From Candidatus Kapaibacterium sp. (GTDB lineage: Bacteria > Bacteroidota > Ignavibacteria > Kapaibacteriales > HRBIN21): a stretch of DNA of 64,000 bases. Made by a program: the position numbers and the translations under genes. How positions within the stretch are numbered: position 1 is the first letter of the stretch; every line of letters begins with the position of its first letter. The stretch is from NCBI GenBank assembly GCA_025059875.1, contig JANXCT010000004.1, positions 1 through 64,000 on the forward strand, given 5' to 3'. Below, in pieces: positions 1-9,615 of the stretch. The notes below the pieces were generated by a model. The model was given only the letters and a program-made list of their open reading frames with translations, was not told the origin of the DNA and made no database searches.

Positions 1-1
1 T

Positions 2-529
2 GAGGTAGTGAGCCTGCCGCGGATTGTGCAGGATGTTCCGGCGACGGTGCAGGTGGCAATAGGGCAGCCACTGGTGTTGCAGATCCAGGCCAGTGGGGAT
101 GGGTTGGAGTATCAGTGGTACAAGGACGGGCAGGCGATCGCGGGGGCGAGGGGGGCTCGGTATGAGAAGGCAGCAGCGGAGCAAGGGGACGCTGGGGTGT
201 ACTGGTGTGTGGTGCGCAATGGATGTGATTCGGTGCGCAGTAGTCAGGTGCGGGTACAGGTTGTGGTTGGGGTTGCGGAGGCTGACGAGGGGGTGGAGAT
301 AGAGGTGAATCCGCAGCCGGTGGTAGGGAAGGCGATGGAGGTGCGGTATGGGGTGAGTGGGGAGGGGGTGTTGGTGGTGCGGGATGCGTCGGGGCGGGAG
401 GTTGGTCGGTGGCGGGTTGTTGGGGAGGGGAAGGTGACGGTGGAGGTTGGGGGTAGTGGGGTGTATGTGGTACAGGTGGAGCGACAGGGGAGGGTTGTCG
501 GGCAGCGGGTAGTGGTAGTGGTACGGTAA
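2..529 (+). CDS. Ig-like domain surface protein with T9SS-type C-terminal domain (5' truncated)
   Basis: The reading frame is open to the window edge, so the true start lies upstream and only the last ~175 residues are seen. One Ig-like domain is visible (residues ~5-85), with the hallmarks EYQWYKDG, DAGVYWC and a following NGCD. The last ~75 residues read like a T9SS type A sorting domain: NPQPVVG opening, then DASGREVGRW and GVYVVQVE before a short basic end. Such domains direct export and surface attachment in Bacteroidota; that role is inferred here. It is a paralogue of the next gene. Codon use is odd: third positions are almost all G or T and C is nearly absent after ~240, unlike every neighbour. 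It ends at a strong terminator. Confidence 0.85.
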   Translation, partial: EVVSLPRIVQDVPATVQVAIGQPLVLQIQASGDGLEYQWYKDGQAIAGARGARYEKAAAEQGDAGVYWCVVRNGCDSVRSSQVRVQVVVGVAEADEGVEIEVNPQPVVGKAMEVRYGVSGEGVLVVRDASGREVGRWRVVGEGKVTVEVGGSGVYVVQVERQGRVVGQRVVVVVR

Positions 530-534
530 GGAGT

Positions 535-577
535 AGCCGGCAGGGGAAAGCTCTTCCCCTGCCGGCTCTGTATTTTT
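535..577 (+). terminator. Rho-independent terminator after the first Ig-like gene
   Basis: A perfect 14-bp stem (535-548 with 554-567) has a 5-base loop and is followed after four bases by a run of five T (573-577). It starts 5 bases after the stop codon. Confidence 0.9.
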
Positions 578-578
578 G
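571..578 (+). promoter_or_regulatory. Bacteroidota-type -7 box TATTTTTG
   Basis: Matches TAnnTTTG exactly and is followed by TGGC. It lies 43 bases before the ATG at 622 and overlaps the T-run of the preceding terminator. No matching -33 TTTG element is seen, since the terminator stem occupies that region. Confidence 0.5.
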
Positions 579-621
579 TGGCGACGACGGTTTTTGTATC
601 CTCAACGTGGAGGGTTGACCT

Positions 622-2031
622 ATGCGGTTGGTGCTTCCCAGGCAAGTGGTGCTGTGTGGTCTGATAGCCGTCAGCACTGGAATCGCGAACAAGATCATCA
701 CAACCCCTCTGCCCGAGACTGTGGAAGTATGTGTCGGGCAGGACACGACGATTTGCGTCTATGCAATCCCATTGGTTGCCGGTGACCAACTGCGCTACCG
801 ATGGTACAAGGACGGAACACAGATTCCGGGCGAGGATCAATCTTGCCTTACAATCCGCAATCCACAGTTTGTGGACGACCAGAGCCTCTACGAGGTGGAG
901 GTAGAATCGTACTACGTCACCGGTAACAACCAGGTCGTCGTTACTGCACGGGAACGCTCAGCGACAACCTTGCGCGTCTACGAGCCCGCTACCATCATTT
1001 CTCAGGCGCAGAACTGGAGTGGCTGCGAAGGGCGTCTGCTCACTCTGAGCGTAACGGTCAGCGGCAGTGGCCTGAGCTTTCAGTGGTACAGAGAGGGTCA
1101 GCCTGTACCCGGAGCCAATAGCTCGACGTACAGCGCCATCGCTTCACCCCAGCAACACAACGGAACCTGGTGGTGTGTGATTACTAATCCCTGTGGCTCT
1201 ATAACGACCGACCGAGTACGAGTGGAAGTCCGGGAGCTTCCACAGATCACTCGCCAACCGAGCTCGATCGCAGAATGCGTAGGACGACAGGTAACGTTGA
1301 ACGTAGAGGCTACAGGTGCTTCTCCGCTCAACTACCAGTGGTACCGCAACGGTGTACCCGTGGGGACAGGACAGTCCTACACCTTCACTGTTGACCGAAC
1401 TACGGAAGGAGAGTACTGGGTAGTCGTCAGCAACCAGTGTGGACAGACTCAGTCACGTCGCGTCGTAGTCACAGCCTACCTACCACCGCAGATCACGCTC
1501 CAGCCTCAGAGTGTGCGGGCATCCCAGGGACAGCGCATCGTCCTACGTGTAGAAGCCGCAGGCAAGCTCCCCTTGCGCTACCAATGGCAGAAGAACGGGC
1601 AAGATATCCCAGGAGCCACCAGCAACACCTATGTAATTGATCGTGCACAGAAGGCTGACGAAGGTCGGTATCGCTGTAGGGTTCAGAATGATTGTGGCGA
1701 GGCTTCGTCAAATGAAGCAGAAGTAGTGGTAGAGGCTGTCTCGGTTTCCTCGGGCACTGAAGCTAGCGGATACCGGCTCTATCCTGTTACCCCGTCCCCC
1801 GTAGTAGGGACTGCGCTAGTGCGCTTTATTGCCCCAGGAATGAACCCCATGCGCCTTGCCCTCTACGATGCATATGGCCGGAGAGTGACAATCGTAGCAG
1901 AGGGGAACTTTGAGAGTGAGCATGCTCTATGGCTCCGCCCAGAAGAGTTTGGACTTGCTCCGGGTGTCTACATGCTCCGGTTAGAAACCCGGGACATGGT
2001 GCTGCAGCAACCTTTCATTGTCGTCCGCTAG
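622..2031 (+). CDS. Secreted protein with four Ig-like domains and T9SS-type sorting domain
   Basis: 469 aa. A hydrophobic N-terminus (about residues 1-22) looks like a signal peptide, and GGAGGG lies 8 bases before the ATG. Four Ig-like modules follow. Three carry the core (Q/R)WY(K/R)(D/E/N)G, the fourth QWQKNG; modules two to four also have a late NPCG/NQCG/NDCG turn. The last ~85 residues resemble a T9SS type A sorting domain (YPVTPSPVVG, DAYGRRV, APGVYMLRLE). The role is unknown; adhesion or surface display is a reasonable guess from architecture only. It is a paralogue of the truncated gene upstream, but with ordinary codon use. It is flanked by terminators on both sides, so it is probably monocistronic. 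Confidence 0.85.
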   Translation: MRLVLPRQVVLCGLIAVSTGIANKIITTPLPETVEVCVGQDTTICVYAIPLVAGDQLRYRWYKDGTQIPGEDQSCLTIRNPQFVDDQSLYEVEVESYYVTGNNQVVVTARERSATTLRVYEPATIISQAQNWSGCEGRLLTLSVTVSGSGLSFQWYREGQPVPGANSSTYSAIASPQQHNGTWWCVITNPCGSITTDRVRVEVRELPQITRQPSSIAECVGRQVTLNVEATGASPLNYQWYRNGVPVGTGQSYTFTVDRTTEGEYWVVVSNQCGQTQSRRVVVTAYLPPQITLQPQSVRASQGQRIVLRVEAAGKLPLRYQWQKNGQDIPGATSNTYVIDRAQKADEGRYRCRVQNDCGEASSNEAEVVVEAVSVSSGTEASGYRLYPVTPSPVVGTALVRFIAPGMNPMRLALYDAYGRRVTIVAEGNFESEHALWLRPEEFGLAPGVYMLRLETRDMVLQQPFIVVR

Positions 2032-2056
2032 TAGGTCTTCAAGACAACTACTACTG

Positions 2057-2089
2057 CAGGGGGCGGCCAACGCCGCCCCCTGTTTTTTT
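2057..2089 (+). terminator. Rho-independent terminator
   Basis: An 11-bp GC-rich stem (2057-2067 with 2072-2082), a 4-base loop and seven T (2083-2089). It begins 25 bases after the stop of the Ig-like gene. Confidence 0.93.
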
Positions 2090-2176
2090 GAGCAGCATAG
2101 TCCATGACGAGTTCTGCCCTCCGTCTACGTCTATACCACCACAGCAGACAGGGCGAAAGCCCTTGCTCCTCCGACT

Positions 2177-2944
2177 ATGGTAGCAGAGAGTGCGGCAATT
2201 GCCCTCCGTACGCAACGCCATGGGGACACAAGCCTCGTGGCAACCGTTTACACTCAGCAGTTTGGAAAGTGCTCCGTGCTAGCGAAGGGAGCCCGAAGTG
2301 TCGGGTCACCGCACAGAGCAGCTTTTGAAGTACCCAACCACATTTGGCTGGTCTTCTACCGTACCCCACGTCGTGAGCTATACTATGTGCGCTCCGCCGA
2401 CGTAGTAGAGCACTTCCCTCGGCTACGGTCTTCGTTGGACCACACGGCGGTGGCACTCTCTATCGCTGAAAGTGTGTACCTTACGCAACGCCCGGAGGAG
2501 CCTAACCCCGTGCTTTTCAGCTTGCTCCTGCAGGCCTTACGGAGCGTTGACCGCAGTCCAACACCACCTTTCAGCGTTGCTGTTGCCTTCATGCTACGGC
2601 TCCTCCACTTGTTGGGCTTTGCTCCTTCGCTGCAAGTAGCCACCTTGCGGGAACCCACCACTCAGTACTCTCTGAGCCTCGAGGATGGGCGTTTCGTTCC
2701 TTACAGTTCGCCGCAGCATACTACCTTCACAGGCACTATGCTCACTCTCGAAGATGTGCAGACCCTCCAGAGTCTGCGGGAGCTACCTCTGGAGGTAGCC
2801 TCCAGCATCTCGCTACCTGCTGAGCGGGCTGCCAACCTACTGCGCAGCTTCGTTGCCTACCTAGAGCACCACCTCGAGCATCCACTCCCATTGCAAAGCT
2901 TAGTACTGTGGAATGTCCCATCTCCACCATTGGCAACCCGCTGA
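2177..2944 (+). CDS. recO: DNA repair protein RecO
   Basis: 255 aa, the usual RecO length. RecO works in recombinational repair with RecR and RecF, loading RecA on SSB-coated DNA. The N-terminal OB-fold region is recognisable from ALRTQRHGDTSLVATVYT and the FGKCSVLAKGAR stretch. The helical C-terminal part contains the LRLLHLLGFAPSL segment typical of the family. The four-Cys zinc site found in many RecO proteins is not visible, which is common in parts of the family. It heads a run of same-strand genes. The ATG at 2177 was chosen because family similarity begins there; no strong ribosome site is seen. The downstream gene begins within or just after its end. Confidence 0.88.
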   Translation: MVAESAAIALRTQRHGDTSLVATVYTQQFGKCSVLAKGARSVGSPHRAAFEVPNHIWLVFYRTPRRELYYVRSADVVEHFPRLRSSLDHTAVALSIAESVYLTQRPEEPNPVLFSLLLQALRSVDRSPTPPFSVAVAFMLRLLHLLGFAPSLQVATLREPTTQYSLSLEDGRFVPYSSPQHTTFTGTMLTLEDVQTLQSLRELPLEVASSISLPAERAANLLRSFVAYLEHHLEHPLPLQSLVLWNVPSPPLATR

Positions 2945-2949
2945 AGGGA

Positions 2950-4257
2950 ATGCTCGGGGGGATCCTACTGACAGCTGCTTTAGTGCTCCTCAATGCCTTC
3001 TTCGTCGCGGCTGAGTTCGCTCTCGTCAAGGTAAGGGAAGCACAGCTCCAGCTAGAGCTGCAGCGGTGGCGCTCCTTAACGCGCTTAGCTCTCCATATGC
3101 GCCGGAACTTAGATGCTTACCTATCGGCAACGCAACTTGGCATCACCTTCGCCAGCTTGGGCCTTGGATGGATTGGGGAACCCGTGGTTGCACGGATGCT
3201 GATGTCTTTGTTCTCCTTCCTCGGCCTCCCCTTGAGTCCTGATGCAGCCCGTGGCATCGCTCTCCCAAGCGCTTTCCTACTGATTACGACACTTCACATT
3301 GTCCTGGGAGAATTAGCTCCGAAGTCCATCGCTATTCAATACCCTCGTACCGTAAGTCTTGCCCTTGCCCCAGTCCTGCAGGGCTTCTTCTTCCTGTTCC
3401 GCCCGCTCATCAGCTTCCTCAACGGCCTCTCGTGGCTCCTCCTGCACGCTCTTGGACTGCGCCCTACCAGAGACGTAGAACTCCACAGCGCTGAGGAACT
3501 CCAGTACGTTGTCCGCGAGCAGCTAGAATTAGAGCCCCAGCAGCGCGAACTCCTGGAGAACGTTCTCCGCTTCCCACAGGTGACAGCACGCCAGATCATG
3601 GTGCCGCGGACAGAGATCGTAGCCATCGAGCGCTCCATGAGCAGTGAGCAAATCGTAGAGCTCTTCCTGGAGGAGGGATACTCCCGGATGCCCGTCTACG
3701 AAGGGACCTTGGACACGATTGTTGGGATCGTCTATGCACGCGACGTCCTACGCCTTCTCTGGCACCGGAACCTCATCATCCTCGATGACATCATCCGGCC
3801 TGCATACTTCGTCCCAGAAGAAGAGCCGATTGAGCGCATCCTCCGCACCATGCAGCAACGCCACATTCACATGGCAATTGTCGTGGATGAGTTCGGAGGT
3901 ACGGCAGGACTCGTTACACTGGAGGACGTACTGGAAGAGCTTGTAGGAGAGATCCAGGACGAGTACGACGAAGAATCACCACCCGTCCAACCCCTTGCTG
4001 CCAATCGTTTCCTAGTCCGCGCAACAGCCACAGTCGCAGACGTCAACGAGTTACTGCCTGTTCCGCTGCCCCAGTCCGAGGAGTATGGGACCGTCGGCGG
4101 CCTCATCACAATGCACATCGGAGGTATCCCAGCTGAGCAGACGAAGTGCCAGCTCGGCGAATACACGTGCCGTATCCTCAAAACGTCCAAGCGGCGGATA
4201 GAAATGGTGGAACTGGAATTGCCATCGACAGTCCCTCATGGGGATTCGACGGCGTAG
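2950..4257 (+). CDS. CNNM/CorC-HlyC family membrane protein (DUF21-CBS-CBS-CorC)
   Basis: About 435 aa from the ATG at 2950; an in-frame ATG at 2908 would add 14 residues and overlap recO by 37 bases. The order is: DUF21 transmembrane domain with NAFFVAAEFALVKVR and several helices to about residue 190, two CBS domains (including VPRTEIVAIE and DEFGGTAGLVTLEDV), and a C-terminal CorC_HlyC domain. Family members are linked to magnesium or cobalt efflux, and are often misnamed hemolysins. Ion specificity cannot be read from the sequence. The next gene starts 20 bases before its stop, so the two are probably translated together. Confidence 0.9.
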   Translation: MLGGILLTAALVLLNAFFVAAEFALVKVREAQLQLELQRWRSLTRLALHMRRNLDAYLSATQLGITFASLGLGWIGEPVVARMLMSLFSFLGLPLSPDAARGIALPSAFLLITTLHIVLGELAPKSIAIQYPRTVSLALAPVLQGFFFLFRPLISFLNGLSWLLLHALGLRPTRDVELHSAEELQYVVREQLELEPQQRELLENVLRFPQVTARQIMVPRTEIVAIERSMSSEQIVELFLEEGYSRMPVYEGTLDTIVGIVYARDVLRLLWHRNLIILDDIIRPAYFVPEEEPIERILRTMQQRHIHMAIVVDEFGGTAGLVTLEDVLEELVGEIQDEYDEESPPVQPLAANRFLVRATATVADVNELLPVPLPQSEEYGTVGGLITMHIGGIPAEQTKCQLGEYTCRILKTSKRRIEMVELELPSTVPHGDSTA

Positions 4258-5524
4258 TGCACTGCCACCTCGGTTACCGGTTGAACGAGCCTACGCTCTT
4301 TGGTGTCTGCCAAATGGCATTACAGTGCTGAGTGAGCAGATTCCGTCTGCGTACTCCGTAGTGCTCGGCATCTGGGTTCTCGCCGGCAGTCGGGATGAAA
4401 ACCCCTCGTACAACGGTGTCGCCCACCTCTTAGAGCACCTGGTAGCTGGCTCTTCACAGCGCTACTCTGCCTATCAGTTAGCGATTGCCTTTGAGAAGCT
4501 CGGTGCAGAGATCAACGCATACACGACCAAGGAGCTAACATGCTACTATGTGCAGACGCTCCGTACCTCTTTCCATCGCGTTCTGGAGCTGTTAGTCGAG
4601 CAGCTCCTTCATCCTCGGTATAGTCCGCGGCTCCTAGAGCGAGAACGCCGGATTATCAGCGAAGAGCTTCTCAGCTACGCCGACGACCCTGAGGAGACGC
4701 TCTACGAGCATGCCGAACGCTTACTCTTCGGCGACCATCCCCTCAGCTTACCGATTACGGGCACACGCGAGACCTTGGAGCGAATATCGCCAGAAGTCGT
4801 CGCCGATTTCCATTCCCGCTTCTACGTCGGGGAACGAATTCTCGTCGGCGTTACTGGGAATATCTCGCCTGAGGAGGTCTTCACAGCCATCTCCTCAGCA
4901 CTCGCCTCGATTCCATCAATCCGGGTCCCTCTTCCCCGGCGCACCCCACCGAGGCTGCAGTCTGGCGGCGAACTAACCCTTTACTGCCCATTCCATCAGG
5001 GCTATATCACGGCTGCCCGTTTGCTTCCGAAGCTTTCGTCACAGGAGCGAGCTGCTCTGGCACTTCTGAACTTCCTCTTGGCTGAAGGATGGAGCTCGAG
5101 ACTCTACCAGCGCATCCGCGAGCGTTACGGGTTAGCCTACCACATCACTTCCGAGCTAGAGTGGTTCTCTGACTGCGGGATGTGGAGCATTACCGCTAGC
5201 GGTAGCCCTTCGGGACTCGCTCGAATCGAGCAGCTTATCTCCTCCGAACTCCAGCACCTCGTCCAGGAAGGTATCCGGCCGAGTGAATTCTCCCGCGGGC
5301 GCAATTTTCTCCGAGCCAGGCTTGCGATGCTCCTCGACAACCCCGCCGACTCGCTCGCTGCCCTGGCGCGGGCCATTCTGCTAGACGATGGTCACGAACC
5401 ATTCCCCCATGTCTTCCAGTCCCTAGAATCCCTCTCCCACGAGCATGTCAACCTCCTAGCCGCCCGTTACTGTAGCCCAGAGCAGTGGAGTACCATCCGA
5501 CTCCTCCCAAAAGGCCATGCGTAG
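4238..5524 (+). CDS. M16 family zinc metallopeptidase (processing-protease like)
   Basis: 428 aa. The zinc-binding HxxEH motif is at residues 63-67 (HLLEH), and the third ligand Glu is expected about 76 residues later, where EE at 142-143 lies. GLAYHITSE near residue 300 matches the C-terminal half of the single-chain bacterial M16B enzymes (YmxG/PqqL-like, about 410-430 aa). No signal peptide is seen, so it is probably cytoplasmic, degrading or processing peptides. The start overlaps the preceding gene by 20 bases and the end overlaps the next by 8, which indicates an operon. Its particular substrate is not indicated. Confidence 0.9.
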   Translation: MGIRRRSALPPRLPVERAYALWCLPNGITVLSEQIPSAYSVVLGIWVLAGSRDENPSYNGVAHLLEHLVAGSSQRYSAYQLAIAFEKLGAEINAYTTKELTCYYVQTLRTSFHRVLELLVEQLLHPRYSPRLLERERRIISEELLSYADDPEETLYEHAERLLFGDHPLSLPITGTRETLERISPEVVADFHSRFYVGERILVGVTGNISPEEVFTAISSALASIPSIRVPLPRRTPPRLQSGGELTLYCPFHQGYITAARLLPKLSSQERAALALLNFLLAEGWSSRLYQRIRERYGLAYHITSELEWFSDCGMWSITASGSPSGLARIEQLISSELQHLVQEGIRPSEFSRGRNFLRARLAMLLDNPADSLAALARAILLDDGHEPFPHVFQSLESLSHEHVNLLAARYCSPEQWSTIRLLPKGHA

Positions 5525-6869
5525 CACTGCACTGCTTCTCGTCTTCATCGCCTGTAGCGCAGTTCCCATCCTACGGGCTCAGCATCCCATACTCCACGCT
5601 GGCCCCATGCTAGGCAGCTCTACCATGCGGGAGGTCTGCATCTGGGTCCAAACTCGACAAGAAGCCTCCGTTGAGATCGCCTACTGGGATACAGCAACTC
5701 CACAGGTGCGTCACCGGACCCATCCTGCTCCGACTACCTGGTGGTTCGGCAGCCATATAGCCCGCATCCAAGTCAGCGGCCTCTTGCCGGGACGGGTTTA
5801 CGAGTACGAACTCTACCTCAACGGCGAGCGTGTCACATTTCCATACCGGCTCACGTTTCGCACGCCCCCTCTCTGGCAGTGGCGCAGCGATCCGCCAACC
5901 TTTCGCGTCGCTGCTGGCAGTTGTGCCTTCATTAACGACACCCTGTTTGATCGACCGGGTCCACCCTACGGTGGAGACTACGAAATCTTTGAGAGCATCG
6001 CAAACTTGCAACCAGAGCTGATGCTCTGGCTCGGCGATAACGTCTACTTCCGCGAGGCAGACTGGGACTCCCACTACGGAATGGTGGCTCGGTACACTCA
6101 TGACCGAGCCCTCCCCCAACTGCAGCGACTCTTAGCAACGGTCCACCATTATGCCATCTGGGACGACCACGACTACGGACCAAACGACAGCGACCGCAGC
6201 TTCATGCACAAGCACATTGCCCGTCAAACCTTCGCGAACTTCTGGTGCAACCCTGCGTATGCACACGGGATTGATGGCACCGGCACAGGCGGAATCACCA
6301 CCAGCTTCAGCTGGGGAGATGTGGACTTCTTCCTGCTAGACAATCGCTTCTGGCGCACTCCCAATCGTCTCCGCTCCGAACCTCGCACTATCTTGGGGGA
6401 AGAGCAGTTCCGCTGGCTGCGGGAAGCACTGGTCAGCAGCCGGGCAACCTTTAAAGTGGTCGCCATTGGTGGACAAGTGCTCAATCCCACGCCCGTCTTC
6501 GAGACCTACGCCAACTGTGCTCCAGAGGAGCGAGAAAAGCTGCTGAACTTCCTGTACCAGGAGCGCATCCCTGGTGTGATCTTCCTCAGTGGTGACCGGC
6601 ACTTCACGGAACTCTCGCGTCTAGAACGACCAGGCCTCTATCCCCTCTACGAGCTGACGGTATCACCTCTCACGGCCTCTCCCTTCCAGCGTGCTGCCCA
6701 GGAGCCTAACCCTCTTCGTGTCCCTGGGACGCTCGTTACAGAACGGAACTTTGCCGTCTTGGAGTTCGCTGGAGAGAGTAGCAACCGTCGGCTCCAAATT
6801 CGGGTCTACAACAGCAAAGGCAAACTACTGTGGGAACGGATTATCCGAGCAGCGGAACTGCAGCCGTAG
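5517..6869 (+). CDS. PhoD-like alkaline phosphatase/phosphodiesterase, exported
   Basis: 450 aa with an N-terminal signal peptide (hydrophobic residues ~4-20, likely cleavage near RAQ). An N-terminal PhoD Ig-like domain (MREVCIWVQTRQEASVEIAY) precedes the metallophosphatase core: LWLGDNVYFRE, YAIWDDHDYGPNDSD, SGDRHFTELS. These residues are the metal ligands of the PhoD family, which hydrolyses phosphomono- or diesters outside the cytoplasm. The C-terminal 40 residues are a beta-rich tail without a clear T9SS motif. The start overlaps the peptidase gene by 8 bases. No Pho box was recognised. Confidence 0.9.
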   Translation: MRSTALLLVFIACSAVPILRAQHPILHAGPMLGSSTMREVCIWVQTRQEASVEIAYWDTATPQVRHRTHPAPTTWWFGSHIARIQVSGLLPGRVYEYELYLNGERVTFPYRLTFRTPPLWQWRSDPPTFRVAAGSCAFINDTLFDRPGPPYGGDYEIFESIANLQPELMLWLGDNVYFREADWDSHYGMVARYTHDRALPQLQRLLATVHHYAIWDDHDYGPNDSDRSFMHKHIARQTFANFWCNPAYAHGIDGTGTGGITTSFSWGDVDFFLLDNRFWRTPNRLRSEPRTILGEEQFRWLREALVSSRATFKVVAIGGQVLNPTPVFETYANCAPEEREKLLNFLYQERIPGVIFLSGDRHFTELSRLERPGLYPLYELTVSPLTASPFQRAAQEPNPLRVPGTLVTERNFAVLEFAGESSNRRLQIRVYNSKGKLLWERIIRAAELQP

Positions 6870-6934
6870 CGGTGCGGCTGTAATGAAAGCTCTAAATTGC
6901 TCACTACTGTGACACAGTTTGCTGCTCACCACCC

Positions 6935-8482
6935 ATGGCGTACGCACAGGTCTGGTCTGCAGCCATCTTTGGGATCGAGGCGCTCCGGATTGAGATTGAA
7001 GTCCACTTGGAAAATGCCTTTCCAGGTGTCAGCATCGTAGGGCTGCCGGACTCTGCCGTCAAAGAGGCGCGCGAACGTGTCTGGGCGGCGCTGAAGAGCT
7101 CCGGTTTCAGCTTTCCAAACAAGCGAATCACGATCAACCTGGCACCAGCGGACATCCGAAAAGAGGGTAGTGCATTTGATCTCCCAATAGCCATCGGCAT
7201 CCTCACAGCAACAGGGCTCATTCCACACGAGCGCCTGGATGGACTCATGGTTTTGGGCGAATTGGCGCTAGATGGCGAAGTCCGGTCCATTCGCGGAGCC
7301 TTACCAATCGCGCTTCACGCGCTCCGCGAAAGGATCCCTCGGCTTCTGCTTCCAGTTGCCAACGCCGCTGAGGCCGCCCTGGTGGAAGGCATAGAAGTAC
7401 TCCCTGTGAAGACGCTCCAGCAGGCCGTACGGTACCTCTGCGGTGAAGTAGCTATCCAGCCCTTTCGAGTCAACGTGCAAGAGCTCTTCGAGCAGGAGCA
7501 GCATACCATCCTCCTCGACTTCTCCGATGTCCGGGGCCAAGAGAATGCAAAGCGGGCATTGGAGATTGCAGCCGCAGGGGGTCATAATGTGCTCATGTTG
7601 GGGCCACCGGGCTCGGGAAAGACAATGCTGGCGAAGCGGCTGCCCGGTATCCTCCCTCCGATGACGCTGGAAGAGGCATTGGAGACAACTAAAATCCACT
7701 CCGTGGCGGGCCTGCTGGCGCCTGGCCAAGCGCTCGTCACGACTCGGCCGTTCCGCGCTCCTCACCACACCATTTCTGACACTGCCCTCGTCGGAGGCGG
7801 GGTTGGGACCATACGGCCCGGAGAGATCTCGTTGGCCCATCATGGAGTCCTCTTCCTGGACGAGCTGCCGGAGTTCCCTCGTAACGTCTTAGAGGTCCTC
7901 CGGCAGCCCTTAGAGGAGCGGCGCATCACAATCTCCCGAACGAAGATGACAGTTGAATACCCTTGCAACGTCATGCTCGTCTGCGCCATGAACCCTTGTC
8001 CCTGTGGCAACTTCGGCAACCCCAACCAGACATGCACTTGTACACCCCACCAGATTCAGCGCTACTTGGCAAAGATTTCTGCGCCACTCCTCGACCGGAT
8101 TGACATCCACGTAGAAGTGCCAGCCGTCAAATACCACGAACTTAGCATCGAGCGCTCTGGAGAACCTTCTGCCACCATCCGAGAGCGTGTCATCCGAGCG
8201 CGGCAGCGCCAGGCTGAGCGTTTCCAAGGTCTTCCGGGGATTTACAAGAATGCCGACATGGGGACACAGGAAATCCGGCGCTTCTGCCGCCTCGATGCCC
8301 GCGGGCAAGAACTACTCCGAACGGCAATGAGCCGCTTGGGGCTCTCAGCCCGCGCCTATGACCGAATCCTCAAAGTTGCTCGCACAATTGCCGACTTGGA
8401 AGGCAGCGAGGCTATTCTGCCTCACCACTTGGCCGAAGCCATCCAGTACCGCACTCTGGACCGCCAGTACTGGTGTCGATGA
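6935..8482 (+). CDS. comM: ComM/YifB family Mg-chelatase-like AAA+ ATPase
   Basis: 515 aa. The order is: N-terminal ChlI-like domain (residues 1-170, with [20 protein letters not shown]), AAA+ domain with Walker A GPPGSGKT (223-230) and Walker B FLDELPEF, a Cys-rich CPCGN...CTC segment, and the C-terminal Mg-chelatase-type lid. In transformable bacteria ComM is a helicase that promotes branch migration of incoming DNA; in others it is called YifB. No competence genes are in the window, so its job here is inferred. The stop codon overlaps the pdxB start (ATGA at 8479-8482). Confidence 0.93.
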   Translation: MAYAQVWSAAIFGIEALRIEIEVHLENAFPGVSIVGLPDSAVKEARERVWAALKSSGFSFPNKRITINLAPADIRKEGSAFDLPIAIGILTATGLIPHERLDGLMVLGELALDGEVRSIRGALPIALHALRERIPRLLLPVANAAEAALVEGIEVLPVKTLQQAVRYLCGEVAIQPFRVNVQELFEQEQHTILLDFSDVRGQENAKRALEIAAAGGHNVLMLGPPGSGKTMLAKRLPGILPPMTLEEALETTKIHSVAGLLAPGQALVTTRPFRAPHHTISDTALVGGGVGTIRPGEISLAHHGVLFLDELPEFPRNVLEVLRQPLEERRITISRTKMTVEYPCNVMLVCAMNPCPCGNFGNPNQTCTCTPHQIQRYLAKISAPLLDRIDIHVEVPAVKYHELSIERSGEPSATIRERVIRARQRQAERFQGLPGIYKNADMGTQEIRRFCRLDARGQELLRTAMSRLGLSARAYDRILKVARTIADLEGSEAILPHHLAEAIQYRTLDRQYWCR

Positions 8483-9615
8483 GACGCCTCGTGTGCTGCT
8501 TCGACCCTAAAATCCCCCTGCTAGCAGAGGTCCTAGGCTCCCACGTAGACCTTCGCCCAATTGAGGGACCGAAGCTCAGTCGGGAAGTGCTCCGTCAACT
8601 TCGCTGCGACGCCCTCTTCGTACGGGCCCACACCCGGGTTGACGCTTCCCTCATAGAAGGGACCCCCGTTCGTTTTGTCGGCACTCCCAGCTCCGGTATA
8701 GACCACATCGCTGTGGAGGAGCTTCAAGAGCTTGGCATCACGGTTGCCCATGCACCCGGCTGTAATGCTAACGCCGTTGCAGAGTATGTCGTCGTTGCAC
8801 TGCTCCTTTGGGAGGCATTACTGCCAAAGCAACTCTCGGAAGAGCGCCTAGGGATTATCGGCTTTGGACATATCGGACGCAGAGTTGCTCGTTATGCCCG
8901 CCAGCTTGGTATGGACATATGGGTGTACGACCCACCTCTAGCTCGCCAAGGGTTTGAGTTCCCAGAGTGGGTGCGCTGTGTCCCTACCCTCCAGGAGCTT
9001 TGCAGGAACTGCTCTGCCATCACTTTGCATGTCCCCCTAACCCGGGATGGTCCGGACGCTACGTGGCACTTACTGGATTCAGAGCTTCTCGCCGAAATTC
9101 CAAGCGGCGCGCTCCTTGTCCAGACATCGCGAGGCGGGGTCGTCGCTGAATTAGCTTTGGAAATCGCGATAGCGGAGAGGCAACTCTCGACTGCGATTGA
9201 CGTATGGGAGCAAGAGCCTCAGTGCAATTGGCGCTTGGCAGAGAACGCTCTACTGGCGACTCCCCACATTGCTGGCTACACATGGCAGGCGCGAGTCCGT
9301 TGTACATACACACTCGTCCGGCATTTCGCCGCCTGGGCACAGCTCCCCGTATCAGAAGCCCCTTTACAGTCGGCATTGGAGGAGTCCATTGCACCTCCTC
9401 CTGCTACAATCCCTTGGGAAGATCGGCTCAGCTTACTCCGGCTCCTCCTCCAGCGCCGCAAGGTAGATGTGGACTCCCATACCCTCCGCTCATGGCGACA
9501 TCTCTCTCCCAGCTGCCAAGAGCAGGCGTTCCGCTCTTACCGGGACAACTACCCACGCCGGCCAGAAACTCTCTGGCTTCCTGAGGACTCACCCATGCCC
9601 TGTCAGCGAACGTAG
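8479..9615 (+). CDS. pdxB: Erythronate-4-phosphate dehydrogenase
   Basis: 378 aa from the ATG that overlaps the comM stop; a GTG six bases earlier is also in frame. It is a D-2-hydroxyacid dehydrogenase fold with the PdxB signature: [27 protein letters not shown] and the NAD-binding [12 protein letters not shown]. Long dimerisation-type C-terminal residues set it apart from phosphoglycerate dehydrogenase. It oxidises 4-phosphoerythronate in the deoxyxylulose-5-phosphate-dependent route to pyridoxal phosphate. Dxs, which makes the other precursor of that route, is encoded elsewhere in the window. The gene's 3' end overlaps the end of a broken MFS gene on the other strand by 27 bases. Confidence 0.9.
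   Translation: MRRLVCCFDPKIPLLAEVLGSHVDLRPIEGPKLSREVLRQLRCDALFVRAHTRVDASLIEGTPVRFVGTPSSGIDHIAVEELQELGITVAHAPGCNANAVAEYVVVALLLWEALLPKQLSEERLGIIGFGHIGRRVARYARQLGMDIWVYDPPLARQGFEFPEWVRCVPTLQELCRNCSAITLHVPLTRDGPDATWHLLDSELLAEIPSGALLVQTSRGGVVAELALEIAIAERQLSTAIDVWEQEPQCNWRLAENALLATPHIAGYTWQARVRCTYTLVRHFAAWAQLPVSEAPLQSALEESIAPPPATIPWEDRLSLLRLLLQRRKVDVDSHTLRSWRHLSPSCQEQAFRSYRDNYPRRPETLWLPEDSPMPCQRT

Noticed and set aside
244-840. A 198-residue minus-strand frame rich in Thr/Pro
   Set aside because: It is the complement of the G-rich Ig-like gene and runs through a terminator; the composition alone keeps it open.
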